A DNA stretch of 56,554 bases from JBFMEX01 sp040752215 (GCA_040752215.1 JBFMEX010000036.1:1-56554); one strand, 5' to 3'; counted from the stretch's first letter, positions 1 to 11,170 are shown. Notes: generated from the letters alone by a model not told the origin. Numbers and translations are program-made.

Positions 1-1109
<1,109 letters not shown>

Positions 1110-1156
1110 GCTCGCTCCGCGGCGTTTCGAGTGGGCCCGTGTGGAGCATAGGCGCC

Positions 1157-2497
1157 ATGAGCGAGGTTGCCACCATCTTCGCGCTCTCGAGCGCGCCGGG
1201 CCGCAGCGGCGTTGCCATACTGCGCGTCTCCGGACCGGCCGCCGGCCTCGTGCTGAACGTGATGGCCAGACCGCGTCCGAAGCCGCGCTACGCCGCCGGC
1301 CGCCGCATCGTGCATCCGACCACCGGCGAAGCGCTCGATCGCGGGATCGTCATCTGGTTTCCGGCGCCAGCCAGCTTCACCGGCGAGGACGTCGCCGAGC
1401 TGCAGGTCCATGGCGGCCGGGCGGTGGTCAAGGCGATGCTCGACGCCCTGGCGGCAATCCCCGGCTGCCGCATGGCCGAGCCGGGCGAGTTCGCGCGCCG
1501 CGCGTTCGCCAACGGCAAGCTCGACTTGGCCGAGATCGAGGGCTTGGCCGATCTGATCGACGCCGAGACCGAGGCCCAGCGCCGCCAGGCTCTGCGCCAA
1601 GCCGGCGGTGCGCTCTCCGGCATCTACGAGAGCTGGCGCAAGGCTCTGCTCGAGGCCCGCGCGCTGATCGAGGCCTCGCTCGATTTCGCCGACGAACAGG
1701 ACGTTTCGACCACGGCAATGGCGGACGCTCGCTCGGCGGTGGACGCTGTCGCCCGCGCCATGCGCCACCATCTCGACGACGGCCATCGCGGCGAGATTCT
1801 TCGCCATGGGTTCACCATCGTGCTCGCCGGCCCGCCCAACGTCGGCAAGTCGAGCCTGCTGAACGCGCTGGCCCGTCGTGACGTGGCGATCGTGTCGACG
1901 GAGGCCGGAACGACCCGCGATGCGATCGAGGTTCATTTGGACCTCGCCGGCCTGCCAGTCATCGTGACCGACACCGCCGGCTTGCGCGACACCGAGGCGG
2001 CGGTCGAGCGCGAAGGCATCCGCCGCACGCTGGCGCGGGTCCAGGACGCAGATCTGGTGCTGTGGGTGATGGACGCCCACAATCCTGGAGTGACGCTGCC
2101 GCCGGAGCTGCGCGACGTCGCCGACAAGGTGCTGCCGGTGCTGAACAAGGCCGATCTGCTGGCCGATGGCGGACCGGCGGTGCTACCGGACGACCTGATC
2201 GCGGTATCGGCCCTCACCGGCACCGGCCTCGAGGGTCTGATTGCCCGGTTGGGTGCAGTCGCCGTCGAGCGGATGGCTCCCGGCGACGACCCCGCGATCA
2301 CCCAGGCCCGCCACCGCCGTCATGTCAGCGAGGCGCTCGCCGCGCTGGAGAGATTCCTCTCGGGCTCGACCGAGCAGGAGGCTTTGCGTGCCGAGGATCT
2401 CCGGCAAGCCGCGGAGGCACTCGGCCGCATCGCCGGCCGCATCGACGTCGAGGATGTGCTTGACCAGATCTTCGGCCGATTCTGTATCGGAAAGTGA
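1157..2497 (+). CDS. mnmE: tRNA uridine-5-carboxymethylaminomethyl(34) synthesis GTPase MnmE
   Basis: A 446-residue GTPase that, with MnmG, installs the (carboxymethyl)aminomethyl group on wobble U34 of tRNAs. The start at 1157 is chosen because the protein then begins with the typical TIFALSSAPGRSGVAILRVSG; an upstream in-frame start at 959 would add unrelated residues overlapping the divergent gene. The folate-binding N-terminal domain is followed by a helical domain interrupted by the G domain: P-loop GPPNVGKSS near residue 225, TTRD, DTAGLRD near 272 and NKAD near 330. The C-terminal CIGK (443-446) carries the cysteine conserved in the family. It is the first gene of mnmE-mnmG-rsmG-parA-parB, all on the plus strand. 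A parS-like palindrome lies just after the stop. Confidence 0.97.
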   Translation: MSEVATIFALSSAPGRSGVAILRVSGPAAGLVLNVMARPRPKPRYAAGRRIVHPTTGEALDRGIVIWFPAPASFTGEDVAELQVHGGRAVVKAMLDALAAIPGCRMAEPGEFARRAFANGKLDLAEIEGLADLIDAETEAQRRQALRQAGGALSGIYESWRKALLEARALIEASLDFADEQDVSTTAMADARSAVDAVARAMRHHLDDGHRGEILRHGFTIVLAGPPNVGKSSLLNALARRDVAIVSTEAGTTRDAIEVHLDLAGLPVIVTDTAGLRDTEAAVEREGIRRTLARVQDADLVLWVMDAHNPGVTLPPELRDVADKVLPVLNKADLLADGGPAVLPDDLIAVSALTGTGLEGLIARLGAVAVERMAPGDDPAITQARHRRHVSEALAALERFLSGSTEQEALRAEDLRQAAEALGRIAGRIDVEDVLDQIFGRFCIGK

Positions 2498-2502
2498 GCG
2501 GG

Positions 2503-2518
2503 TGTTTCACGTGAAAAC
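2503..2518. promoter_or_regulatory. parS-like ParB-binding site in the mnmE-mnmG gap
   Basis: TGTTTCACGTGAAAAC matches 14 of 16 positions of the bacterial parS consensus TGTTTCACGTGAAACA; the central TTTCACGTGAAA is a perfect palindrome. It is about 3.8 kb from parB. ParB is known to load on such sites and spread, and alphaproteobacterial parS sites cluster near parAB and the origin. Binding here is inferred. Confidence 0.7.
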
Positions 2519-2620
2519 GCAGCTTTGCGAGTCGAGACGCTGGAGTTCTTTGACGCAGCCAGAGTCGTTCGAGTAGTTTCCCGGCCAATACCAAGTCTAG
2601 CCATGGGCTCCACTTCGATT

Positions 2621-4536
<1,916 letters not shown>

Positions 4537-4540
<4 letters not shown>

Positions 4541-5379
4541 TGGCGCACGCGGCCAGAATGCCCGCGATCGATGGCCCGGAGGCGTTCGCGGCCGCGTTCG
4601 GAGTTTCACGTGAAACGATCGACAGATTAGTGATTTACGCCGACCTGCTGAAGCAGTGGCAGAAGGCCGTCAATCTGGTCGCGCCAAGCACGTTGGACGC
4701 GCTCTGGCACCGCCACTTCGCCGATTCGGCCCAGCTGCTCGCACTCGCCCCACCGACCGCCACCCGCTGGCTCGATCTCGGCAGTGGCGGCGGCTTTCCC
4801 GGTCTGGTTCTGGCGATCCTGCTCGCCGGCCGGTTCGAGCATGTTCGCCCGACGCCCCCCTCTCCCCGCGAGCGGGCTGAGGGCTGGGGTGATGGGCGGC
4901 CACCCACGCCACGCCCCTTGTCCGTCCCCAACCCTCTCGCGTCATTGGGAGCGGCCCGAGGCAATGCGGATCGCCGGGACGCGACCGCGCGACCGATTCG
5001 CGTCACGCTTGTCGAAAGTGATTCCCGCAAGGCCGCGTTTCTGCGCGAGGTCGTCCGCCAGACCGGGCTTGCCGCCACCCCGGTGGCTGTGGACATCCTC
5101 TCGGCGCGAATCGAATCGATCACGACTCAGGGTAAGGTCGAATCAGTCGATGTGATCACGGCGCGCGCTTTGGCGCCGCTCGAGCAGCTGTTCCGTCTCG
5201 CGGCGCCGGTGTTCGGCTCCGCCACCGTCGGTCTCTTTCTCAAGGGGCGCGAGGTCGGCCGCGAGGTCGCGGCGGCGCGGCGCAGTTGGGAGTTCTCCGT
5301 CGAGCTGGCTCCGAGCGCCACGGATGCGGACGGCCGCGTTGCCGTCGTTCGTCGGTTGCGCGCCAGAGCGGAGGGTTGA
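4537..5379 (+). CDS. rsmG: 16S rRNA (guanine(527)-N7)-methyltransferase RsmG, with a large in-frame insertion
   Basis: RsmG (GidB) methylates G527 of 16S rRNA using S-adenosylmethionine. The ATG at 4537 overlaps the mnmG stop (ATGA); ATG at 4540 or 4558 is possible. Recognisable parts are LIYADLL-type helix and WQKAVNLVAPSTL near residues 30-50, HFADSAQL, the SAM motif LDLGSGGGFPGLVLAILLA near 80-100, and VTLVESDSRKAAFLREV near 157. Typical family length is 200-220 residues; this one is 280. The excess is about 50-60 residues (roughly 100-155), rich in Pro/Arg/Gly, between the SAM-motif helix and the next strand, and encoded by palindromic repeat DNA. The codons for VSRET near residues 23-27 contain a parS palindrome. 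Confidence 0.93.
4602..4617. promoter_or_regulatory. parS-like ParB-binding site inside the rsmG coding sequence
   Basis: AGTTTCACGTGAAACG contains the perfect 14-base palindrome GTTTCACGTGAAAC, matching 14 of 16 positions of the consensus TGTTTCACGTGAAACA. It is read through as VSRET in RsmG and is about 1.7 kb upstream of parB. With the site at 2503 it forms a pair about 2.1 kb apart. ParB binding is inferred from the motif and location. Confidence 0.8.
4846..4999 (+). repeat. In-frame repeat cluster inserted in rsmG
   Basis: Palindromic-repeat DNA of the type CCCTCTCCCCGCGAGCGGG, followed by a GGCTGGGGTGATGGG-type tail and a second CCCCAACCCTCTCGCG segment. It is translated in frame as a Pro/Arg-rich stretch, replacing what is normally a short loop of RsmG. 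It looks like one or two copies of the family also found in mnmG. Confidence 0.65.
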
Positions 5380-5383
5380 TCCG

Positions 5384-6217
5384 GTGGCAGGGAACGTAGG
5401 CGGAGCCGGGCGGCTCCGGGTGCTCGCGATCTCCAATCAGAAGGGAGGTGTGGGCAAGACGACGACGGCCATCAATTTGGGCACCGCGCTGGCGGCAGTC
5501 GGCGAGCGGGTGCTGGTGGTCGACCTCGATCCGCAGGGCAACGCCTCGACCGGGCTCGGCATCGATATCGACAGTCGCCCGCAGACCTCCTACGACGTGC
5601 TCGCCGGCCGCGCGAGCCTCGCCGATATCGCGCTTCCGACGGCGGTTCCGGGCCTCCATGTGGTGCCGGCCAATGCCGATCTCGTCGGTCTCGAGAGCGA
5701 GCTGATGTCGGACGCCAACCGGCCCTACCGGCTGCGTGACGCCGTCGCCGCGCTGATCGCCGAGCAGCGGTCGCGACCCGATCGACCGAGCTACGACTAC
5801 GTGCTGGTCGACTGCCCGCCGTCGCTCAATCTGCTGACGCTCAACGCGATGACCGCGGCGCATGCGGTCCTGGTGCCGGTGCAGTGCGAGTTCTTTGCGC
5901 TCGAGGGCATCTCGCAGCTCAAGGACACGATCGACCAGATCAAGGCGACGCTCAACCCCGCGCTGGAGATCCAGGGCGTGGTGCTGACCATGCACGACGC
6001 CCGCACCGCGCTCTCGCGCGAGGTCGCCGACAACGTGCGCGCCTTCTTCGGCCCCAAGGTCTACGACACAGCGATCCCGCGCAACACGCGCGTCGCCGAG
6101 GCGCCCTCGCACGGCAAGCCGATCCTGCTCTACGACTATGACTGCGCCGGCAGCCAGGCCTACATTCGCCTTGCCACCGAGATCATCGAGCGCGAGCGCC
6201 AGTACAAGGCCGCTTGA
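5384..6217 (+). CDS. parA: Chromosome partitioning ATPase ParA
   Basis: A 277-residue deviant-Walker ATPase that forms the gradient along which ParB-parS complexes are moved. A GTG at 5384, preceded by GGAGG at 5369-5373, is preferred because the protein then starts just before the family core RVLAISNQKGGVGKTTTA; a longer upstream start would lie inside rsmG. The deviant Walker A (KGGVGKTT) is at about residues 20-27, DLDPQGNASTGLG follows, and VDCPPSLNLLTLNA marks the Walker B region. It lies five bases after rsmG and 62 bases before parB, in the standard rsmG-parA-parB order, so it is the chromosomal copy and not a plasmid copy. Confidence 0.96.
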   Translation: MAGNVGGAGRLRVLAISNQKGGVGKTTTAINLGTALAAVGERVLVVDLDPQGNASTGLGIDIDSRPQTSYDVLAGRASLADIALPTAVPGLHVVPANADLVGLESELMSDANRPYRLRDAVAALIAEQRSRPDRPSYDYVLVDCPPSLNLLTLNAMTAAHAVLVPVQCEFFALEGISQLKDTIDQIKATLNPALEIQGVVLTMHDARTALSREVADNVRAFFGPKVYDTAIPRNTRVAEAPSHGKPILLYDYDCAGSQAYIRLATEIIERERQYKAA

Positions 6218-6279
6218 TCGCGCGGTTCGAGACCGCATCGAGCAGCACGAAACATCGACGACGAGGGGCAGCGAAACGC

Positions 6280-7155
6280 ATGAATACCGCAATTCAGAAG
6301 GGCCGGCTCGGACGCGGTCTCGCATCGTTGATCGGCGAGCCGGCCACGGCGGTGTCGTCGCTGCCGCCGCAGGGCGAGCAGCGGCTCGTGCCGATCGACC
6401 AGCTCGCCGGCGGCAGGCTCAACCCGCGCAAGGATTTCCGCGAGGACGAGCTCGCTGAGCTCGCCGATTCGATCCGCTCCAAGGGCCTTGTGCAGCCGAT
6501 CCTCGCGCGCCCGATCCCCGGCGGCTACGAGATCGTCGCTGGCGAGCGTCGCTGGCGCGCGGCGCAGAAGGCCGGCCTGCACACGGTTCCGGTGATCGTG
6601 CGCGATCTCTCCGACAAGGAGGTGCTCGAGCTCGCCATCATCGAGAACGTGCAGCGCGCCGACTTGAACGCGATCGAGGAGGCCACCGGCTACCGCGACC
6701 TCATCGAGCGTTTCGGCTACGGCCAGGAGCAGGTCGCCGAGATCATCGGCAAGAGCCGCAGTCACGTCGCCAACACACTGCGCCTGTTGAAGCTGCCGGA
6801 CGGCGTCAAGTCGCTGGTCGAGAGTGGCAAGTTGACGGCGGGTCACGCTCGCGCGCTGATCGGCCGCGACGACGCGGAGGGACTTGCCAAGCGCATCCTC
6901 GCCGAGGACATGAACGTGCGCGAGGTCGAGGCCATGGTGCAGGCCGGGCCGATCGGCGTCGAGGGCTCGACGGGCATTCGCCGCGCTAAGGACAAGGATG
7001 CCGACACCCGCGCCTTCGAGAAGGAGCTGTCGGATGCGCTTGGCCTGAAGGTCGAGATCAAGCGCGGCTCCGGCGAGAGCGGCAATCTGGTCATCAAGTA
7101 CGGCAACTTCGACCAGCTCGATTACATCCGTCTGCGCCTCGTCGGCAGCAATTGA
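6280..7155 (+). CDS. parB: Chromosome partitioning protein ParB (CTPase, parS-binding)
   Basis: A 291-residue ParB/Spo0J protein that binds parS, hydrolyses CTP to close as a clamp and spreads on DNA. The ATG at 6280 gives the typical opening KGRLGRGLASLIGE. The N-terminal nucleotide-binding domain shows GERRWRAA (near residue 88) and ENVQRADLNAIEEA, the conserved CTP-binding segments. The helix-turn-helix GKSRSHVANTLRLLKLP lies near 157-173, and the C-terminal dimerisation segment ends with IKYGNFDQLDYI. Likely targets within the window are the sites at 2503 and 4602. In related genomes I would expect holA next; here an unrelated block starts after parB. Confidence 0.96.
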   Translation: MNTAIQKGRLGRGLASLIGEPATAVSSLPPQGEQRLVPIDQLAGGRLNPRKDFREDELAELADSIRSKGLVQPILARPIPGGYEIVAGERRWRAAQKAGLHTVPVIVRDLSDKEVLELAIIENVQRADLNAIEEATGYRDLIERFGYGQEQVAEIIGKSRSHVANTLRLLKLPDGVKSLVESGKLTAGHARALIGRDDAEGLAKRILAEDMNVREVEAMVQAGPIGVEGSTGIRRAKDKDADTRAFEKELSDALGLKVEIKRGSGESGNLVIKYGNFDQLDYIRLRLVGSN

Positions 7156-7465
7156 CGGCGGTCCGCCAGTCTCCAACCATCGTGGCAGTTGCCGGGCGAC
7201 ACGCGGCGCCCGTCCTTGAGCATGCCCATTTGCGGTGCTTGACGCAGTGACCGGCCGGCGTCATGTGATACCCACGAGCGAAACGTCCGACCCACGCCGC
7301 CGCTGGCCGCGTGCGGCAGCCTTCCCGCGAAAGCGGGGATCACGGAACGAGAGTCGCGCGCAACAAAGTGAAATGGCGGCGCGCATGAAGGCCTCCGCGA
7401 CAGGTCGAAACGTTCGCGCGCCGGTATGACAGCGGCGGCGCGTTGATGCCGATGGAAAGTTGCAG
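7156..7465. other. Intergenic region between parB and hisE with a dispersed repeat
   Basis: About 310 bases without a credible gene. The only structure I see is the repeat at 7302-7359. No convincing terminator was found after parB. The ribosome-binding GGAAAG at 7454-7459 belongs to hisE. Confidence 0.6.
7302..7359. repeat. Dispersed repeat, FREPAATRGQ-type, with an extra small hairpin
   Basis: It begins CTGGCCGCGTGCGGCAGC and ends GGAACGAGAGTCGC. The start and end match the copies at 10937-10976 and 11038-11077. The middle differs, with a TTCCCGCGAAAGCGGGGA hairpin in place of the copies' GGCTCTC. Confidence 0.6.
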
Positions 7466-7786
7466 ATGGCAGACGATGTCCTCCTGAGCCTGGCCGCGAC
7501 CATCAAAGCCCGCCGAGCCGAAACGGCCGACAAGTCCTACACGCGCCAGCTGCTGGATGCCGGTCCCGGGCGCTGTGCGAGGAAGCTCGGCGAGGAGGCC
7601 GTCGAGACGGTGATCGCCGGCCTCGGCAGTGATCCCGCCGCACTCCGCTCCGAAGCGGCCGATCTCATTTATCATCTGCTGGTACTGCTCGAGTGCCGCG
7701 GCGTGCCGCTGGAGGAGGTGCTCGGTGAGCTGGCAAAGCGTGGCGGGACGTCCGGGCTTGCCGAGAAGGCCGCGCGCAAGGGCTGA
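7466..7786 (+). CDS. hisE: Phosphoribosyl-ATP pyrophosphatase
   Basis: A 106-residue enzyme hydrolysing phosphoribosyl-ATP to phosphoribosyl-AMP, step two of histidine biosynthesis. The ATG at 7466 is preceded by GGAAAG at 7454-7459; an upstream in-frame TTG at 7460 lies too close to it. KLGEEAVETVIA (near residue 38) and SEAADLIYHLLVLL (near 62) are the acidic metal-binding helices of the all-alpha NTP pyrophosphatase fold. No other his genes are in the window; hisE-coaA normally ends a hisBHAF-hisE cluster in related genomes, so this pair looks detached. coaA follows 19 bases later and is probably co-transcribed. Confidence 0.94.
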   Translation: MADDVLLSLAATIKARRAETADKSYTRQLLDAGPGRCARKLGEEAVETVIAGLGSDPAALRSEAADLIYHLLVLLECRGVPLEEVLGELAKRGGTSGLAEKAARKG

Positions 7787-7805
7787 CATACCGAGCCGGG
7801 TGGAG

Positions 7806-8765
7806 ATGGATACGCCCTACCGTACGAGTCTCGAGTTCTCACCCTATCGCCTGTTCTCGCGCGAGGAGTGGGCGCGCCTGCGTGCCGACACGCCGATGAC
7901 GCTGGTGCCACGGGAGCTGGAGCAGTTGTCCGGTCTCATCGAGGAGCTGTCGATGGAGGAGGTGGAGACGATCTACCTGCCGATGTCGCGCCTGCTCAAT
8001 CTCTATGTCGCCGCCTCGCAGGAGCTGCACGCAGTCACCTCGCGCTTTCTCGGCCGCAAGGACCGCAAGGTGCCGTTCATCATCGGCGTCGCCGGCTCGG
8101 TCGCGGTCGGCAAGAGCACCACCGCCCGCGTCCTGCGCGCCCTGCTCGCCCGCTGGCCCGATCATCCGCGCGTCGATCTCATCACGACCGACGGCTTCCT
8201 GCTGCCCAACGCCGAGCTCGAGGCGCAAGGCCTGATGGACCGCAAGGGCTTCCCCGAGAGCTTCGACACCGCGCGGCTGTTGAACTTCCTCGCCAGCGTG
8301 AAGTCCGGCGCCGAGCAGGTCGAGGCGCCGGTCTACTCGCATTTCCATTATGACATCATCGAAGGCCAGAAGTTCGTCGTCGAGCGCCCCGATATTCTCA
8401 TCGTCGAGGGCCTCAACGTGCTGCAAGCGGCACGTTTGCCGCGCGATGGCGAGGCGGTGCCGTTCGTCTCCGACTTCTTCGATTTCTCGATCTACATGGA
8501 TGCCGATCCGCGGCTGCTCGAGCACTGGTACGTGCAGCGCTTCATGCGCCTGCGCAGCACCGCGTTCCGCGATCCGGCGGCATATTTCCACCGCTATGCG
8601 CAGCTGACGCACGAGCAGGCGATCGAGCGCGGCACCAACATCTGGCGCACGATCAACTTGCGGAACCTCGAGGAGAACATCCTGCCGACGCGCCAGCGGG
8701 CGCGGTTGATCCTCACCAAGCGCCAGGACCATCAGGTCGAGACCGTCGCGCTGCGGAAGCTGTGA
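7806..8765 (+). CDS. coaA: Type I pantothenate kinase
   Basis: A 319-residue ATP:pantothenate kinase, the first and rate-limiting step of coenzyme A synthesis, close to the 316 residues of the E. coli enzyme. The ATG at 7806 is used; an in-frame GTG lies two codons upstream at 7800. Family features are YSPYRLFSREEW-like opening, the P-loop GVAGSVAVGKSTTAR at about residues 95-109, DLITTDGFLLPN, KGFPESFD, PVYSHFHYDI and the C-terminal TNLRNLEENILPTRQRA-type end. It lies immediately downstream of hisE. Confidence 0.95.
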   Translation: MDTPYRTSLEFSPYRLFSREEWARLRADTPMTLVPRELEQLSGLIEELSMEEVETIYLPMSRLLNLYVAASQELHAVTSRFLGRKDRKVPFIIGVAGSVAVGKSTTARVLRALLARWPDHPRVDLITTDGFLLPNAELEAQGLMDRKGFPESFDTARLLNFLASVKSGAEQVEAPVYSHFHYDIIEGQKFVVERPDILIVEGLNVLQAARLPRDGEAVPFVSDFFDFSIYMDADPRLLEHWYVQRFMRLRSTAFRDPAAYFHRYAQLTHEQAIERGTNIWRTINLRNLEENILPTRQRARLILTKRQDHQVETVALRKL

Positions 8766-9097
8766 CCCGGATCACGGGCGGTGCATTTTCCACTCGATTC
8801 CCCGTTCGACCGTCACAAGCGGGAGGGTCAAGGGGCGGCAATGGGCGAGACGCCGACCCTGGCGAATTGTCAAGCTACACTCGATACCGACCGTTAGAAG
8901 CGGAAGGATGAGCTGGGGCGATGGGCCAGAACCGGTCGCACGAACACACGGACAATCAGACAGCGTGTGCTTTTTGTGTGGACCAGCACGAGCGTGAGGC
9001 GCTCGGAATTTGCCGCGCTGCACACAATTTCTATTCAACTGGCATCGAACGGTCGGTACTCGGTGAGCACCGTCCGCCGCCAATGATGACGCGATTG
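8766..9097. other. Intergenic region after coaA with a decayed direct repeat
   Basis: About 330 bases where short open frames exist on both strands but none has a recognisable product or ribosome-binding site. It holds the degenerate repeat pair at 8791-8931. I saw no clear terminator. Confidence 0.5.
8791..8931. repeat. Two diverged direct copies of a ~55-base unit
   Basis: Both copies start CACTCGAT (8791 and 8878), continue with a CCGACCGT-like block, then AAGCGG(G/A)AGG and GGGGCG.(A)ATGGGC(G/C)AGA. They look like two decayed copies of one unit, identity perhaps 70% by eye. On the minus strand both encode a TLPLVTV/ILPLLTVGIE-like phrase, which is probably incidental. Confidence 0.45.
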
Positions 9098-10039
9098 CTA
9101 CGCCAAGGCCTCAAGTTTATCGAAGGAACCGGTCCAACCCATAGTCATGCTGCCGCGCTGCTTAACGAACTCGGCGATGGCGGCGGCTGACGCATCCTGA
9201 GGCTCCCAACGCAAGATCACGCGCGTGCGCTCAGCCGCTTCCGAAACCAATTCCACAGTTGTCAGCATGGTTTGCGGCCAGTCCGCGAAGAACGGCGCCG
9301 TGATCACGTGCTCTTTGTCGTCGCAGAATTGTTGCGCATAGACGATGAGGTTTGGCTTCTCGAGCGCCTGGTAGCTGAGGCGACCGTACATCACCGCGCC
9401 GTTCGCCATTGTCATCGCGTAGAAAGACGTGCCGCCGACGCGCGGCTCTGCGCGCAGAAAGCGCATTGTTGCGCCCGTCGGCGGTAGCCACTGCGCGAGA
9501 TGCTCTGGATCAGTCCACATCTCATAGACGCGATCGATGGGCGCATCGAACGTGCGGGCGATGAAGAACTGCTCCGCGCCTGAGAGCCGCTTGCCGAGAT
9601 ACTCGGCCAGCCGATCCCATGTTGACTCGCCGCCGGCCTTTTTGATGAAGCCGCGCATATCCGTCGCGATCTCGGGTGTCGCGAATGCCATGCTCATGTC
9701 AAGTTGCGTGCGACCGTTGCGTTCAGTGAAGAGCGCGGTGACACGAAACAGTGGCGGGCGATCCTTGTGGCCGCCGTGATCGTAGACCATCCGCTGCAAG
9801 GACACGACTTCGAGATACTGCGTCGTGTTCTCGTAGTCGGTGCCGTCGGGCCCGTGCATGGTGTAGTGCCAGTGGCCTCCGGTGCGCAGGTCACGGCTGT
9901 GGGTCGTCAGCGTAAAGCCGCGCGGTCCCCACCACTGCGCCACTTCCTCAGGAATGGTCCATGCAGCCCACACCGACTGCAGCGGCGCGTCATAGACGCG
10001 CGTGAGCGTGATGACGTTCGACTTACTTTTTGCGGCCAT
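9098..10039 (-). CDS. Tandem AHSA1/SRPBCC-domain protein
   Basis: A 313-residue protein with two successive Activator-of-Hsp90-homologue-1-like (SRPBCC) domains, roughly residues 8-145 and 155-310. Each begins with the family's boundary pattern: TRVYDAPLQSVWAAWTIPEEVAQWWGP in the first and ARTFDAPIDRVYEMWTDPEHLAQWLPP in the second. SRPBCC folds form a deep hydrophobic ligand cavity; the ligand is unknown. The start overlaps the end of the ArsR-type gene by 17 bases, the usual organisation for this pair, so the two are surely co-transcribed. The double-domain form is less common than single-domain AHSA1 proteins and probably arose by duplication or fusion. No signal peptide, so cytoplasmic. 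Confidence 0.9.
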   Translation of the reverse strand: MAAKSKSNVITLTRVYDAPLQSVWAAWTIPEEVAQWWGPRGFTLTTHSRDLRTGGHWHYTMHGPDGTDYENTTQYLEVVSLQRMVYDHGGHKDRPPLFRVTALFTERNGRTQLDMSMAFATPEIATDMRGFIKKAGGESTWDRLAEYLGKRLSGAEQFFIARTFDAPIDRVYEMWTDPEHLAQWLPPTGATMRFLRAEPRVGGTSFYAMTMANGAVMYGRLSYQALEKPNLIVYAQQFCDDKEHVITAPFFADWPQTMLTTVELVSEAAERTRVILRWEPQDASAAAIAEFVKQRGSMTMGWTGSFDKLEALA

Positions 10040-10373
10040 GGCGCGCTCCTTTGTGTTTTGATTTCAGGTATGCGCCGAGCCGATCGAGCTGATCTTCCCA
10101 CGCGATTCTGTGCTGCTCCATCCAGTCCACGGCCTCGCGCAGCGGCTCGCCGTTGAACTGGCACGGGCGCCACTGCGCCTTGCGGCCTTTGCTGACGAGA
10201 CCGGCGCCCTCCAGAACCTTCAGATGCTTGGTGATGGCCGGCAGGGTCATTTCGTCGAGGAACGGCTCTGCCAGCTCCGACACGTTGGCTTCGCCCTCGG
10301 ACAGTCTGGCGAGTATGGCGCGCCGGGTCGGATCGGCCAGAGCCGCAAAGGTGCGGCTGAGTGGGTCTCTCAT
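10023..10373 (-). CDS. ArsR-family winged-helix transcriptional repressor
   Basis: A 116-residue regulator. The winged helix spans about residues 5-85: LADPTRRAILARLSEGEANVSELAEPF, then the recognition helix LPAITKHLKVLEGAGLV. The Cys pair of metal-sensing ArsR/SmtB proteins is absent, which fits the subgroup paired with AHSA1 proteins. It overlaps the downstream AHSA1 gene by 17 bases and probably represses its own operon. An AT-rich stretch directly upstream (10376-10400) is the likely operator. The inducer is unknown. Confidence 0.93.
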   Translation of the reverse strand: MRDPLSRTFAALADPTRRAILARLSEGEANVSELAEPFLDEMTLPAITKHLKVLEGAGLVSKGRKAQWRPCQFNGEPLREAVDWMEQHRIAWEDQLDRLGAYLKSKHKGARHGRKK

Positions 10374-10375
10374 TG

Positions 10376-10400
10376 TATTTGACCAGTTTATTAATTAACC
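10376..10400 (-). promoter_or_regulatory. AT-rich promoter/operator region of the arsR-AHSA1 operon
   Basis: The sequence upstream of the ArsR start contains TTTATTAATTAA, including the palindrome TTAATTAA. It is very AT-rich against a GC-rich background, within 30 bases of the start. This is where an autoregulated ArsR repressor would bind; the exact elements are inferred. Confidence 0.45.
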
Positions 10401-10758
10401 GAAAGGTGTAATATAGGAGCGAATTGACAACCTGTCCAGCCGGAACGAGTCGACGTTCTCATCAGCTTCGGCGCGAGAATGGGACGGGTATTGGGTGGCC
10501 AGCCGACATCGCTGCCGAGACCTGTCAAAGGCATGGCTGTTGTGCCGCACAAGCCGCTGGCGTCATGCTCCGCAACGTTGCAACACGAGTGTTGAGCACC
10601 GGCACGACAGCCGCTCTGGGTCAAACGCGTCGACCCGCCGATCCTGCTATCCAGCGAAGCACAGCCGCTTGTCATCCCATCGCATCTGGCGTCGTCGCAC
10701 CGTGGGAGCAAGCGACCGCCGGCCGTGCGTAGCGGGCAATCGAAGCGCCCACACACAC

Positions 10759-10877
10759 CGTCACCCCGGCGCAGGCCGGGGCCCGTCCACGCTCCTGTCC
10801 GCGCGATTGACCGCCGTGACCGGATCCCGGCCTGTTCCGCTCCGCGCACATGCGTGCGCTGGCGCGCCGGGATGACG
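10759..10877. repeat. Palindromic intergenic element of the HPGAGRGP...PACAGMT type
   Basis: The ends are inverted (CGTCACCCCGGCGC left, GCGCCGGGATGACG right), with an inner GGCGCAGGCCGGGGCCCG hairpin arm and GACCGGATCCCGGCCTG arm. This is the widespread proteobacterial palindrome seen between genes; translations give PSPRRRPGPV and RIPAC...RWRAGMT. The middle carries a CGCTCCGCGCACATGCGTGCGCTG insertion-like variation. Confidence 0.7.
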
Positions 10878-10936
10878 TTGCGATTGGATAACCGGCGAGT
10901 CCGCTCTCCCCGACGATGTGGAGAAAAGGCGCGTCG

Positions 10937-11077
10937 CTGGCCGCGCGTGGCGGCCGGCTCTCGGAACGGAAGTCGCCTCGCGAACTGACGAGTCGGATGC
11001 ACCGAGCCTCAGCTGCTCGTCGCGACCGACCTCGCCACTGGCCGCGCGTGGCGGCCGGCTCTCGGAACGAGAGTCGC
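10937..11077. repeat. Direct pair of a ~40-base dispersed repeat
   Basis: Copies at 10937-10976 and 11038-11077 share CTGGCCGCGCGTGGCGGCC then GGCTCTCGGAACG(G/A)(A/G)AGTCGCC and differ at about two positions. A third, rearranged copy is at 7302-7359. The element contains small inverted segments (GCGACTCTC.../...GAGAGTCGC-like), so it may fold. Confidence 0.65.
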
Positions 11078-11105
11078 CACGCGCAATTGAAGACGCCCAC
11101 GCACT

Positions 11106-11133
11106 AAAAAGGGGCCGCCTGGGGTGGCGGCCC
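11106..11133 (-). terminator. Rho-independent terminator of the HTH-protein gene
   Basis: Reading the minus strand, GGGCCGCC, a six-base loop and GGCGGCCC are followed by CTTTTT. It lies about 40 bases after the stop of the gene at 11171-11803. Confidence 0.8.
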
Positions 11134-11170
11134 ACGAGTTGCTCGTGCTCTAGGCGAAAGGCGCGAGCGA

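Larger units (their letters stand above)
10401..11105. other. Repeat-filled intergenic region
   Basis: About 700 bases with overlapping open frames on both strands but no plausible gene. Its right half holds two unrelated repeat families (10759-10877 and 10937-11077), whose translations produce stock phrases such as HPGAGRGP and FREPAATRGQ. Positions 10401-10758 show nothing I can name. Confidence 0.6.

Noticed and set aside
8921..9190. Possible small gene after coaA
   Set aside because: It overlaps the end of the AHSA1 gene and has no family or signal features.
10424..11002. Open frames of 100-200 residues on both strands in the repeat region
   Set aside because: They are translations of palindromic repeats (HPGAGRGP and FREPAATRGQ phrases) and not genes.
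10759..11077. CRISPR array
   Set aside because: Only two or three imperfect copies of each unit and no regular spacers; no cas genes in the window.
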